From: Flavobacterium sharifuzzamanii
GTDB taxonomy: Bacteria; Bacteroidota; Bacteroidia; Flavobacteriales; Flavobacteriaceae
Length of the DNA: 64,000 bases
Assembly (NCBI RefSeq): GCF_003254585.1
Contig: NZ_QJGZ01000029.1
Span: 1-64,000, forward strand
Direction of reading: 5' to 3'
Made by a program: the position numbers and the translations under genes. The notes below the pieces were generated by a model. The model saw only the letters and a program-made list of their open reading frames with translations. It made no database searches and was not told the origin of the DNA. Position 1 is the stretch's first letter. The number at the start of each line of letters is the position of its first letter. Shown in pieces: positions 1 through 8,125 of the stretch.

Positions 1-66
1 CTGAGATTCTGAGATTCTGAGATTCTGAGATTCTGAGATTCTGAGATTCTGAGATTCTGAGATTCT
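1..66. repeat. Tandem octamer repeat, 8 copies
   Basis: The first 64 bases are eight exact copies of the 8-bp unit CTGAGATT (equivalently ATTCTGAG), followed by CT before the pattern breaks. The array touches the window edge, so it probably continues upstream. The unit matches the degenerate octamers found in other intergenic regions here, such as GTTCTGAG and ATGCTAAG at 13625-13640. No coding sequence overlaps it. Confidence 0.95.
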
Positions 67-67
67 A

Positions 68-90
68 ATAAATTTACTGCGTAAATTTAT
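68..90. repeat. Perfect inverted repeat next to the octamer array
   Basis: ATAAATTTAC, a TGC loop, then GTAAATTTAT: a perfect 10-bp stem directly after the tandem octamers and before the tRNA terminator. It has no following T-run of terminator length. Its role is unknown. Confidence 0.6.
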
Positions 91-110
91 TTCCTGCAAG
101 TCTGCAAATA

Positions 111-139
111 AAAAAAGCCTCTTCAAAAGAAGAGGCTTT
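111..139 (-). terminator. Rho-independent terminator of the tRNA operon
   Basis: A perfect 11-bp stem, AAAGCCTCTTC / GAAGAGGCTTT, with an AAAA loop. Read on the minus strand, the 3' arm runs into a T-run (the A-run at 111-116 on the plus strand). It ends the transcript that carries tRNA-Gly and tRNA-Leu. Confidence 0.85.
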
Positions 140-141
140 AG

Positions 142-227
142 TACTCAGAGCGGGACTTGAACCCGCACGAACATTGCTGTTCACTGGATTTTAAGTCCAG
201 CGTGTCTACCAATTTCACCATCCGAGC
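142..227 (-). tRNA. tRNA-Leu (anticodon UAA)
   Basis: Read on the minus strand this folds as an 86-nt class II tRNA. The acceptor stem GCTCGGA pairs with TCTGAGT (with G-U pairs). The anticodon stem CTGGA/TCCAG encloses the loop CTTAAAA, giving anticodon TAA. There is a long variable arm, and the T-loop GTTCAAGTC follows the GCGGG stem. The discriminator is A and CCA is not encoded. It lies downstream of tRNA-Gly and upstream of a strong terminator. Confidence 0.95.
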
Positions 228-242
228 ATTGTATGGTTTTAG

Positions 243-315
243 AGCGAAAAACGGGGCTCGAACCCGCGACCTCGACCTTGGCAAGGTCGCGCTCTACCAA
301 CTGAGCTATTTTCGC
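243..315 (-). tRNA. tRNA-Gly (anticodon GCC)
   Basis: A 73-nt class I tRNA on the minus strand. The acceptor stem is GCGAAAA/TTTTCGC, the D-arm contains AGCTCAGTTGGTAGAGC, the anticodon loop TTGCCAA gives GCC, and the T-loop is GGTTCGAGCC. The discriminator is T and CCA is not encoded. It is the first gene of a two-tRNA transcript. Confidence 0.96.
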
Positions 316-368
316 ATTTTCAAATTTATTAAGAACCGCAACACTTGTTTTGTTTCGTATTGCGAGTG

Positions 369-398
369 CAAATTTAGGACATTTATTCAATTACACAA
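369..398 (-). promoter_or_regulatory. Bacteroidota-type promoter for the tRNA operon
   Basis: On the minus strand a TTG (398-396) is followed by a 19-nt spacer and TAAATTTG (376-369), which fits the -33 TTG / -7 TAnnTTTG consensus of Bacteroidota. The start of transcription would be about 45-50 nt before tRNA-Gly. A second TAAATTTG (328-321) sits right before the tRNA but lacks a spaced TTG. Confidence 0.65.
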
Positions 399-476
399 GC
401 GTTTTTTCAAAAAAAAATCGACTTATTTTATAACCTTCTGATAACCTAAAGTTTAAATTTGAAAAAATTTTGAATT

Positions 477-3083
477 TTATTTTTTAACAAGCATTCTTTT
501 GATCTCATTCAGTTTCATCAATGCTTCCACTGGTGTAATTGCATTAATATCGAGATTCAAAATCTCTTCTTTTATCTCCTCCAGCAAAGGATCATCAAGA
601 TTAAAGAAACTCATCTGCATTTCATCATTAGCAGATTTTATTCCGTTTAAAGCATCACTTGAATGATTCTTTTCTAATTTCTTTAAAAGCTTTTGCGCTT
701 TCGAAATAACCAATTGCGGCATTCCGGCCATTTTAGCCACGTGAATTCCAAAACTATGTGCGCTTCCTCCTTTTACTAGCTTTCTAACAAAAAGAACGGT
801 GTCTTTTAATTCTTTTACCGCCACATTGAAATTCTGGATTCTAGGCATCGATTCTGTCATTTCATTCAGCTCATGATAATGCGTTGCAAAAAGCGTTTTT
901 GCTCTTCCTGGATGCTCGTGCAAGAATTCGGCAATTGCCCAAGCAATCGAAATTCCGTCATAAGTACTTGTTCCTCTTCCGATCTCATCTAACAATACCA
1001 AACTTCTATCTGATAGGTTATTCAAAATAGAAGCTGTTTCATTCATTTCTACCATAAAAGTAGATTCTCCCATCGAAATATTATCTGAAGCTCCTACTCT
1101 GGTAAAAATCTTATCTACGATTCCCATTCTAACACTATCAGCAGGAACAAAACTTCCCATTTGAGCCAAAAGTACAATTAGAGCCGTTTGTCTTAAAATC
1201 GCCGACTTACCCGACATGTTTGGCCCGGTAATCATAATAATTTGCTGTGTTTCTCTGTCTAAGAAAACATCATTGGCAATATACGGCGTTCCAACTGGCA
1301 ATTGTTTTTCAATTACAGGGTGCCTTCCGTTTTTAATATCCAATTCGAATGTATCATCGATTTCAGGTTGCACATATTGATTTTCGACAGCCATTTGTGT
1401 AAAAGAACACAAACAATCCAATTGCGCCACCAAATACGCGTTCATTTGAACTGGTTTGATATAAGTAGAAATCCAAGCTACTAATTGCTCAAAAAGCTCA
1501 CTTTCTATTTTATAGATCTTTTCTTCTGCACCTAAGATTTTAGTTTCGTATTCTTTCAATTCTTCGGTAATATAACGCTCTGCATTTACCAATGTCTGCT
1601 TACGAATCCATTCTTCTGGCACTTTATCTTTATGTGTGTTTCTAACTTCGATATAATATCCGAAAACATTATTAAAAGAAATTTTCAATGACGAAATTCC
1701 AGTTCTTTCAGATTCTCTTTTTTCGATTCCTTCTAAAAACTCTTTTCCTGAAGTCGAAATCGCACGAAGCTCATCCAGTTCTTCATTTATTCCACTCGCA
1801 ATAGCATTCCCTTTCGAAATGGCAACTGGAGCATCTTGATTTAGTGTAGTCTTAATTTTTTCACGAAGCAAATCACAAGCATGCAAACTGTCTCCAATAA
1901 CTTTTACAGCTTCCTGCGGACTTTCCAACGCAAGAGTTTTAATTGGAATAATGGCATCCAAAGATTCCTTTAAATATACGATTTCACGAGGAGAAACTTT
2001 TCCTGCAGCAATTTTAGAAATCAAACGTTCCAAATCTGAAATCTGCTTGATTTGATATTGGATATTATGCAAGATTTCAGGATTTGACTTTAAATAAGCC
2101 ACAACTTCATGCCTACCTTTTACTTTATTAGCATCTTTCAATGGTAAAGCCAGCCAACGTTTCAGTAAACGTCCTCCCATTGGAGAAAGCGTTTTATCAA
2201 TAACATCCAAAAGTGTAACTGCATTTGGGTTATAGCTGTGATATAATTCTAAGTTTCTAATCGTAAAGCGATCCATCCAAACATAAGCATCTTCTGCAAT
2301 ACGTTGAATCGATGTAATATGCTGTACACGATTGTGCTGTGTCTCTGAAAGATAATACAAAATCGCACCAGAAGCAATAATTCCTTCTTTCAATTCTTCA
2401 ACTCCAAATCCTTTTAAGGAATTCGTTTGAAAATGCTTTGTTAAGGTTTCTAATGCATAATCTTCTTTATAGATCCAATCTTCTAAATAGAAACTATGAA
2501 AATCCTCTCCAAAAGCAGTTTTAAAATCTCCTTTATTATTCTTTGGCACTAAAACCTCACTCGGATTAAAGTTTTGAAGCAACTTATCAATGTATTCTGC
2601 ATTTCCTTGAGCTGTTAAAAACTCTCCTGTCGAAACATCCAAAAATGAGATTCCGATATTTTTATTAGCAAAATAAACAGATGCCAAGAAGTTGTTTGAT
2701 TTTGACTGTAAAACCTCATCATTCAGAGAAACTCCCGGAGTTACAAGCTCCGTTACACCTCTTTTCACGATTGTTTTGGTCATTTTTGGATCTTCCAGCT
2801 GATCGCAGATCGCAACACGAAGTCCAGCTTTTACCAATTTTGGCAAATAAGTATTTACAGAATGATGCGGAAACCCAGCCAGCGCTGTTTCGGTATCAGA
2901 CCCTGCTCCCCTTTTAGTTAATGTTATCCCTAAAATTTTAGAAGCTCTAATGGCGTCTTCTCCAAAGGTTTCATAAAAATCTCCTACTCTGAAAAGCAGA
3001 CATGCATCAGGATATTTAGCCTTGATTTCGTTGTACTGTTTCATTAAAGGTGTTTCTTTCACCACTTTCTCTTTAGCTGCCAA
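477..3083 (-). CDS. mutS: DNA mismatch repair protein MutS
   Basis: MutS recognises mismatches and small loops in DNA and starts methyl-independent mismatch repair with MutL. At 868 residues it has the usual full length. The N-terminal mismatch-binding domain carries the Phe-X-Glu wedge in GDFYETF (residues 34-40). The C-terminal ABC-type ATPase has the Walker A GPNMSGKS at residues 620-627 and the signature/Walker B stretch [11 protein letters not shown] at about 700, followed by the conserved ATHYHEL. The gene stands alone on the minus strand, with tRNAs downstream and a divergent DUF1573 gene upstream. Nothing in the sequence suggests damage. Identification is secure. Confidence 0.98.
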   Translation of the reverse strand: MAAKEKVVKETPLMKQYNEIKAKYPDACLLFRVGDFYETFGEDAIRASKILGITLTKRGAGSDTETALAGFPHHSVNTYLPKLVKAGLRVAICDQLEDPKMTKTIVKRGVTELVTPGVSLNDEVLQSKSNNFLASVYFANKNIGISFLDVSTGEFLTAQGNAEYIDKLLQNFNPSEVLVPKNNKGDFKTAFGEDFHSFYLEDWIYKEDYALETLTKHFQTNSLKGFGVEELKEGIIASGAILYYLSETQHNRVQHITSIQRIAEDAYVWMDRFTIRNLELYHSYNPNAVTLLDVIDKTLSPMGGRLLKRWLALPLKDANKVKGRHEVVAYLKSNPEILHNIQYQIKQISDLERLISKIAAGKVSPREIVYLKESLDAIIPIKTLALESPQEAVKVIGDSLHACDLLREKIKTTLNQDAPVAISKGNAIASGINEELDELRAISTSGKEFLEGIEKRESERTGISSLKISFNNVFGYYIEVRNTHKDKVPEEWIRKQTLVNAERYITEELKEYETKILGAEEKIYKIESELFEQLVAWISTYIKPVQMNAYLVAQLDCLCSFTQMAVENQYVQPEIDDTFELDIKNGRHPVIEKQLPVGTPYIANDVFLDRETQQIIMITGPNMSGKSAILRQTALIVLLAQMGSFVPADSVRMGIVDKIFTRVGASDNISMGESTFMVEMNETASILNNLSDRSLVLLDEIGRGTSTYDGISIAWAIAEFLHEHPGRAKTLFATHYHELNEMTESMPRIQNFNVAVKELKDTVLFVRKLVKGGSAHSFGIHVAKMAGMPQLVISKAQKLLKKLEKNHSSDALNGIKSANDEMQMSFFNLDDPLLEEIKEEILNLDINAITPVEALMKLNEIKRMLVKK

Positions 3084-3184
3084 ATTATTATATTTTAAAT
3101 GAAAAAATTAAGACAGCGAATTTATGATTTTTTAGTGGCATATCGAAAGCTTCAAAAATTAAAATATTTTAAGATATTTTTAGG

Positions 3185-3213
3185 TTGTGGTTTAAGAATT
3201 TTATATAGCTTTG
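3185..3213 (+). promoter_or_regulatory. Promoter of the DUF1573 gene
   Basis: TTG at 3185-3187, an 18-nt spacer, then TAGCTTTG at 3206-3213, a good match to the Bacteroidota sigma-ABfr consensus. It lies about 27 nt before the start codon at 3241. Confidence 0.7.
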
Positions 3214-3240
3214 TTTATCATTTAAAAAAAAGACCCTAAG

Positions 3241-3672
3241 ATGAAAAAAATAATTTTATTCGCTATGTTAGCTGTAGCTGGTATTACGGCTACTAACGCG
3301 CAAACAACTAAAAAAGCCAAAGCTGCTAAAGTTGCTAAAGTTGAAGGAGCGGGAATGCTTTTCGAAACTGAAACTATTGACTACGGAACTATCGCTCACA
3401 ATGCAGATGGAAAACGTGAGTTCGTTTTTGTTAACAATGGAACAAAACCATTAATCATTACAAACACTCAAGGATCTTGCGGATGTACAGTTCCTACTAC
3501 TCCAAAAGAACCAATCGCTCCAGGAGCTAAAGGTGTTATTGGTGTAAAATATGCTACTGACAGAGTTGGTGCTTTTACAAAAACTGTAACTGTTACTTCT
3601 AACGCTGAAGGGCAACCTACAAAAATCCTTACTATTAAAGGTACTGTTTTACCAGATCCAGTAAAAAGCTAA
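3241..3672 (+). CDS. DUF1573 domain-containing exported protein
   Basis: This small protein (143 residues) begins with a signal peptide ending near TNAQ (residues 1-21) and a short Lys/Ala-rich linker. The remaining part is a single Ig-like DUF1573 domain of the PapD/ASPM type with the hallmark FVNNGTKPL and GSCGCTVP segments. Such proteins are common and often abundant in Bacteroidota periplasms, but their biochemical role is not established. The gene is monocistronic, with its own consensus promoter and a strong terminator just after the stop. Confidence 0.9.
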   Translation: MKKIILFAMLAVAGITATNAQTTKKAKAAKVAKVEGAGMLFETETIDYGTIAHNADGKREFVFVNNGTKPLIITNTQGSCGCTVPTTPKEPIAPGAKGVIGVKYATDRVGAFTKTVTVTSNAEGQPTKILTIKGTVLPDPVKS

Positions 3673-3695
3673 TCTGAAAAACATTTAAAATAATC

Positions 3696-3727
3696 AAAAA
3701 GCTTCCTTATCTTTGGAAGCTTTTTTT
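3696..3727 (+). terminator. Terminator after the DUF1573 gene
   Basis: An 11-bp stem, AAAAAGCTTCC / GGAAGCTTTTT, with an 8-nt loop and a run of T. It makes an ATG-type start for the next gene at 3713 unlikely, because that start would lie inside the hairpin. Confidence 0.85.
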
Positions 3728-3745
3728 ATGCATGAATTTAAAACA

Positions 3746-4282
3746 ATGAGAAAACTCGAAAACAGCGAACTAGACCGCAAATCAATTGAAGATTTTAAAA
3801 AATCGGAGAAGACACCTTTAATATTAGTTTTAGACGATATTCGAAGTCTGCATAATATTGGTTCCGTTTTTAGAACAGCTGATGCGTTTTTGATCGAAAA
3901 AATAATTCTTTGCGGTATTACTGCAACTCCTCCAAATAAAGAAATCCACAAAACTGCTCTGGGCGCAACAGAAACCGTTACTTGGGAACATCATGAAAAT
4001 GTTTTGGAAGTTATCGAAAACTTAAAGAAAGAAAATGTTTTGACTATGGCTATTGAGCAGGTCGAAAGTGCGATTTTTCTTCAAGATTTTAAAGTTGAAA
4101 AAAATCAGAAATATGCTTTGGTTTTTGGAAATGAGGTTTATGGCGTATCACAAGAAGCTGTTGCAATCTGCGACGGATGTATTGAAATTCCTCAGCTGGG
4201 AACAAAACACTCTCTTAACATTTCTGTAAGTGCAGGAATTGTGGTTTGGGACTTATTTCAAAAAATAAATTGGCCTGAATAA
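3746..4282 (+). CDS. TrmH/SpoU-family RNA methyltransferase
   Basis: This is a SPOUT-class 2'-O-ribose methyltransferase acting on tRNA or rRNA with S-adenosylmethionine. The family motif 1 is seen in VLDDIRSLHNIGSVFRTADA. The cofactor-binding knot is seen in ALVFGNEVYGVSQEAV and in LNISVSAGIVVWDL at the C-terminus. It lacks the extra N-terminal substrate domain of RlmB, so the target cannot be named. The reading frame is open from 3713, but that lies in the preceding terminator. ATG at 3746 (MRKLENSELDRKS) or 3728 are the realistic starts, and 3746 was chosen because the family-like sequence begins there. Confidence 0.85.
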   Translation: MRKLENSELDRKSIEDFKKSEKTPLILVLDDIRSLHNIGSVFRTADAFLIEKIILCGITATPPNKEIHKTALGATETVTWEHHENVLEVIENLKKENVLTMAIEQVESAIFLQDFKVEKNQKYALVFGNEVYGVSQEAVAICDGCIEIPQLGTKHSLNISVSAGIVVWDLFQKINWPE

Positions 4283-4324
4283 AAAATTATTTTTTTATTC
4301 TCAATTAATTGATATTTTTAGCGA

Positions 4325-6496
4325 ATGAAGAATATCAAATTAGCAATCTTTTTCTTTTTATTTTTCGTTTTAAGTTTCAATTTTTCACATGCGAATGAAA
4401 ATATAAAAACTTTTAACAAAAATAATACATACTTCTCAAAACCTAAAAAACAAAAGAAAAGCAAATTTGCAATTGACCCTCCAAAACTTATTGCACAAGG
4501 AGATCAATTTTATTGTCCACAAACATCAATTAACATTGTAACTGACTTTAGAATTGACCATGATATTACTGAAAACGGAACACAAGTACTTTACATTCAG
4601 ATTTCGTCTGGATATTCAAATGGTTTTGATCGATTAGAACTAACAAATCCGAGCTTGCACCCTAACATTGTAACCAGTTGGGACGCTTCATCTGGAAAAC
4701 TAAGATTGTCGGGAACAACTGCAGCTGACATTCCGTATGATGATTTTGTCTCAGCAGTAAAAGATGTTATATTTACTAATACTTCTGCAACAGCTAGCGG
4801 AACAAGAACATTTTCTATTACAATTGGACAGGCTAATTATTTGCCCTCTACTGGACATTATTACCTCTTTATTCCAAATATTGGCGTTACTTGGACAAAT
4901 GCAAGAGATTTGGCCGCTTCAAGCACCTACTACGGCCTTCAAGGTTATTTGGCAACAATTCTATCTGCCGATGAAGCAAAATTAATTGGCGAGCAAGCTT
5001 CTGGAACTGGATGGATTGGAGGAAGTGATGCAGAAACTGAAGGTATTTGGAAATGGGTTACCGGTCCAGAAGCAGGAACTATTTTTTGGAGAGGAAATGC
5101 AAATGGTTCGACACCAAATTATGCTTTTTGGAACACTGGCGAACCGAACCAGCAAGGCGATGAAGATTATGCCCACATAACGCAGCCAGGCGTAGGAATA
5201 AGAGGCTCTTGGAATGATTTATCAAATACAGGATCACTTACCTCTGGAGATGCTTATCAGCCAAAAGGATATATTGTAGAATATGGCGGAATGCCGGGCG
5301 AAACTCCATTAGAAATTGCAGCTAGCACTAAAATCACTATACCAGAAGCATTAACCTCTATTGATCCAACTCCTGCTTGCGATTCTGGAAACTTTACCTT
5401 TAATGCAACTGCCCCGGTTGGAGCAACAATCAGATGGTATGATGCTCTTGTTGGCGGAAATTTATTAGCAACAGGTCCAACCTATACTACGCCAACACTA
5501 ACTGCAACTACAACTTATTATGTTGATGCTGGTTGCGAATCCAACCGTAAAACAGTAAAAGCAACTGTATATTCAACTCCTGTAACACCAATAGCAGAAA
5601 AAGACACTTATACAAATTGTGGTGCGGGATCTTTAACGATTAAAGCAACTTCAAATATTGGAATTATAAACTGGTATGCTTCGGCAACTGACCAAACCAT
5701 TATATCTCAAGGAACAACTTTTACAACCCCAATAATTTCATCCAATAGGACTTACTATGCTGAAGCATCAAATAATGGATGCATAAACACAACCAGAACT
5801 CCGGTAAACATTGTAATTCATACTCCTCCGGTAGTTACAGATGAGACTTTGCCTTTATGTCAATTTCAATCCATAACGTTAGATGCAGGAATTTCTGGAA
5901 TGAGTTATTCATGGTCAAATGCTAATGAAACAACTCAACAAATTACAGTTAGCAAAGGAGGCAAATATACCGTCCTTGTTACAAGTCCTGAAAACTGTTC
6001 AAGCACAAAAACAATAACAGTTGAAGAACATATGATTCCTCAAATCGCGCGTGTTGATGTTGAAGGAACTACAGCCATTATTTATCCTGTAAAAGCAGAA
6101 GATTATTTTGAGTATTCTGTTGATGACATTTATTATCAAGATTCAACTGTTTTTTACGATGTCCCTGGTGGCTTGCAAACCGCTTATGTACGAGAAAAAA
6201 ACAGATGTGGGCACGATACCAAACAATTTGTAATACTTGTTTTTCCTCCATTTTTTACACCAAACAACGATACTTACAACGATGTTTGGGAAGTAACCGG
6301 AATGGAAAATTATCCTCAGGCTGTCGTGACAATTTTTGATCGCTACGGAAAACTAATAGCACAATTGAGTCGTTTCAAAATGAGCTGGGATGGCACATTA
6401 AATCAAGTTCCTCTTCCTTCATCTGATTATTGGTATGCTTTAAAAGTAGATGATTCAACACCTGTTTTAAGAGGACATTTTACATTAAAAAGATAA
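4325..6496 (+). CDS. T9SS type B cargo protein with C-type lectin-like and Ig-like domains
   Basis: This is a 723-residue exported protein with an N-terminal signal peptide (about 1-23). A C-type lectin-like domain at roughly 175-320 contains WTNARDLAA, WIGGSDAETEGIWKWVTG, FWNTGEPNQQGDEDYAHI and GSWNDL. Ig-like repeats follow at about 340-500, each with an ATIRWYD or GIINWYA core. A further beta domain precedes the C-terminal type B sorting domain, seen as FTPNNDTYNDVWEV, VTIFDRYGKLI and FTLKR at the end. Type B signals direct export by the gliding-linked type IX secretion system, and the lectin fold suggests adhesion or glycan binding. No partner SprF gene is adjacent. Confidence 0.9.
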   Translation: MKNIKLAIFFFLFFVLSFNFSHANENIKTFNKNNTYFSKPKKQKKSKFAIDPPKLIAQGDQFYCPQTSINIVTDFRIDHDITENGTQVLYIQISSGYSNGFDRLELTNPSLHPNIVTSWDASSGKLRLSGTTAADIPYDDFVSAVKDVIFTNTSATASGTRTFSITIGQANYLPSTGHYYLFIPNIGVTWTNARDLAASSTYYGLQGYLATILSADEAKLIGEQASGTGWIGGSDAETEGIWKWVTGPEAGTIFWRGNANGSTPNYAFWNTGEPNQQGDEDYAHITQPGVGIRGSWNDLSNTGSLTSGDAYQPKGYIVEYGGMPGETPLEIAASTKITIPEALTSIDPTPACDSGNFTFNATAPVGATIRWYDALVGGNLLATGPTYTTPTLTATTTYYVDAGCESNRKTVKATVYSTPVTPIAEKDTYTNCGAGSLTIKATSNIGIINWYASATDQTIISQGTTFTTPIISSNRTYYAEASNNGCINTTRTPVNIVIHTPPVVTDETLPLCQFQSITLDAGISGMSYSWSNANETTQQITVSKGGKYTVLVTSPENCSSTKTITVEEHMIPQIARVDVEGTTAIIYPVKAEDYFEYSVDDIYYQDSTVFYDVPGGLQTAYVREKNRCGHDTKQFVILVFPPFFTPNNDTYNDVWEVTGMENYPQAVVTIFDRYGKLIAQLSRFKMSWDGTLNQVPLPSSDYWYALKVDDSTPVLRGHFTLKR

Positions 6497-6497
6497 T

Positions 6498-6848
6498 ATG
6501 AATATAGAAACCATTCGAGAAATCTGTCAAAAACTAACGGGTACAACTGAAGATATTAAATGGGAACACGATCTGGTCTTTTCGGTGGGCTCAAAAATGT
6601 ACTGTGTTGTTGGACTTGACCAAAATCCTACGTCGGCTTCATTTAAAGTTTTGGATGAAGAATTTGAAGAAATAAGCAATAAACCCGGATTTAAACCAGC
6701 ACCTTATGTTGCCAAATACAAATGGGTTTTAATTGACGATATTACTCGAATGAAAAAATCAGAATGGGAAAAATACATTCAGCAGTCTTATCGTCTTGTT
6801 CAGGAAAAATTATCTGCAAAACTCAGAAAACAGCTCGGAATAATATAA
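6498..6848 (+). CDS. MmcQ/YjbR family protein
   Basis: This small protein (116 residues) belongs to the MmcQ/YjbR family, a CyaY-like fold sometimes described as DNA-binding. The family features are visible: an N-terminal ETIREICQKLTGTTEDIKW, a central YCVVGLD, and KYKWVLIDD with SYRLVQEKL at the end. The start codon follows the previous stop by one base, suggesting co-transcription with the T9SS cargo gene. That may only reflect compact packing, since no functional link is apparent. The role in the cell is unknown. Confidence 0.85.
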   Translation: MNIETIREICQKLTGTTEDIKWEHDLVFSVGSKMYCVVGLDQNPTSASFKVLDEEFEEISNKPGFKPAPYVAKYKWVLIDDITRMKKSEWEKYIQQSYRLVQEKLSAKLRKQLGII

Positions 6849-6850
6849 AT

Positions 6851-7987
6851 TCAAGAAGCCGTTTTATTCTTAATTTCATTTAAAATATAAAGATAATCTT
6901 CGTGATTTTTTACAAAATCACGATTAGAAACATCAATGATTAAAACATTCAAATCGGTTTGAGATTTTATGTATTCTAAATAACCATTATTTATTTTTTC
7001 TAAATATGCAGCTTCTATATTCTGTTCATAAACTCGACCGCGTTTTTTGATATTTTGAAGAAGACGATCTGTATTTTGATACAAATAAATATACAAATCT
7101 GGTTTTGGCATTTCTCTGTAAATAATATCGAATAGATTTCTATACAAACGATATTCATCTTCAGCAAGCGTGATTTTTGCAAAAATCAGTGATTTAAAAA
7201 TATGGTAATCTGCAACAATAAAATCTTTAAACAAATCAAACTGCGCCAAATCATCTGCTAACTGCTGATAGCGATCAGCCAGGAAAGACATTTCTAAAGG
7301 AAACGCATATCGATTTTGATCTTTGTAAAACTTTGGAAGAAATGGATTATCTGCAAATCTCTCTAAAACCGTTTTTCCGTTAAAATCTTCTGATATTTTA
7401 TGCACCAAAGTAGTTTTTCCTGCGCCAATATTTCCTTCAAAAGCAACATAATTAAATTGGTTTAACGGAATTTGAGCAATTGGGCTTTTCAAATCCTGAA
7501 CAACCGTACACACACTGTCATCTGGAGTAAAGGCAATTAGTTCTGAAACTGTTTTCTGCAAAATCGGGTGCTTCCAATTTAACTTTAAATCCTGCATTGG
7601 CAATAAAACAAAGTTTCTATTTTGCATTAATGGATGAGGAACTTGAAGTTTTTCTGTATCAATTATTTCAGCATCAAAAGCAATCAGATCAACATCAATA
7701 ATTCTAGACTGATATCCTTCTTGGTTCAAACGGATTCTTCCCAGTTCTTTTTCGACTTTTAAAATCTGATTGAGTATTTTTTGTGCAGAAGAATAAGTAT
7801 GCAGAAGAAGTGCACAATTATAAAAAGCATCACTCTCAAAGCCCCATGCTGGAGTTTCGTAAAGTTTTGAAACCTCAATAACAGTCCCTACATTTTGGTG
7901 TATTAAATCAATACATTTCTGAATGTTTTCTAGTCTGCTGCCTTGGTTGCTGCCTATCGATAAAACGACTTGATGCTGTAATTTCAT
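6851..7987 (-). CDS. folK: HPPK-deoxynucleoside kinase fusion (FolK-dNK)
   Basis: This 378-residue protein joins two enzymes. Residues 1 to about 150 are 2-amino-4-hydroxy-6-hydroxymethyldihydropteridine pyrophosphokinase of the folate pathway, with SIGSNQGSRLENI, ALLLHT, ELGRIR and the DVDLIAFD and PHPLMQNRNFVL motifs. Residues about 178-378 are a deoxynucleoside kinase of the dCK/dGK type, with P-loop GNIGAGKT (185-192), ERFADNPFL, DRYQQ and a lid region near RGRVYEQNI. The fusion recurs in Flavobacteriia. It is divergent from sppA and shares a 138-bp intergenic region with it. Confidence 0.93.
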   Translation of the reverse strand: MKLQHQVVLSIGSNQGSRLENIQKCIDLIHQNVGTVIEVSKLYETPAWGFESDAFYNCALLLHTYSSAQKILNQILKVEKELGRIRLNQEGYQSRIIDVDLIAFDAEIIDTEKLQVPHPLMQNRNFVLLPMQDLKLNWKHPILQKTVSELIAFTPDDSVCTVVQDLKSPIAQIPLNQFNYVAFEGNIGAGKTTLVHKISEDFNGKTVLERFADNPFLPKFYKDQNRYAFPLEMSFLADRYQQLADDLAQFDLFKDFIVADYHIFKSLIFAKITLAEDEYRLYRNLFDIIYREMPKPDLYIYLYQNTDRLLQNIKKRGRVYEQNIEAAYLEKINNGYLEYIKSQTDLNVLIIDVSNRDFVKNHEDYLYILNEIKNKTAS

Positions 7988-8125
7988 AATTAATGCAAAT
8001 TAACTAAAACTATTTTAGAATTAACCAATATATTTGTGAAACGACGTCTCAAATCCAATCAATAATTTAGAAGTCTAATTTGTAACATTTTGCCCTTTTT
8101 CGCTACTTATTAAAAAAATATACAT

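Noticed and set aside
157..441. Plus- and minus-strand ORFs over the tRNA region
   Set aside because: They run through two well-folded tRNAs and have no protein-like features.
3713..3745. Upstream start of the RNA methyltransferase
   Set aside because: The first ATG lies in the terminator hairpin of the DUF1573 gene; a later ATG is more plausible.
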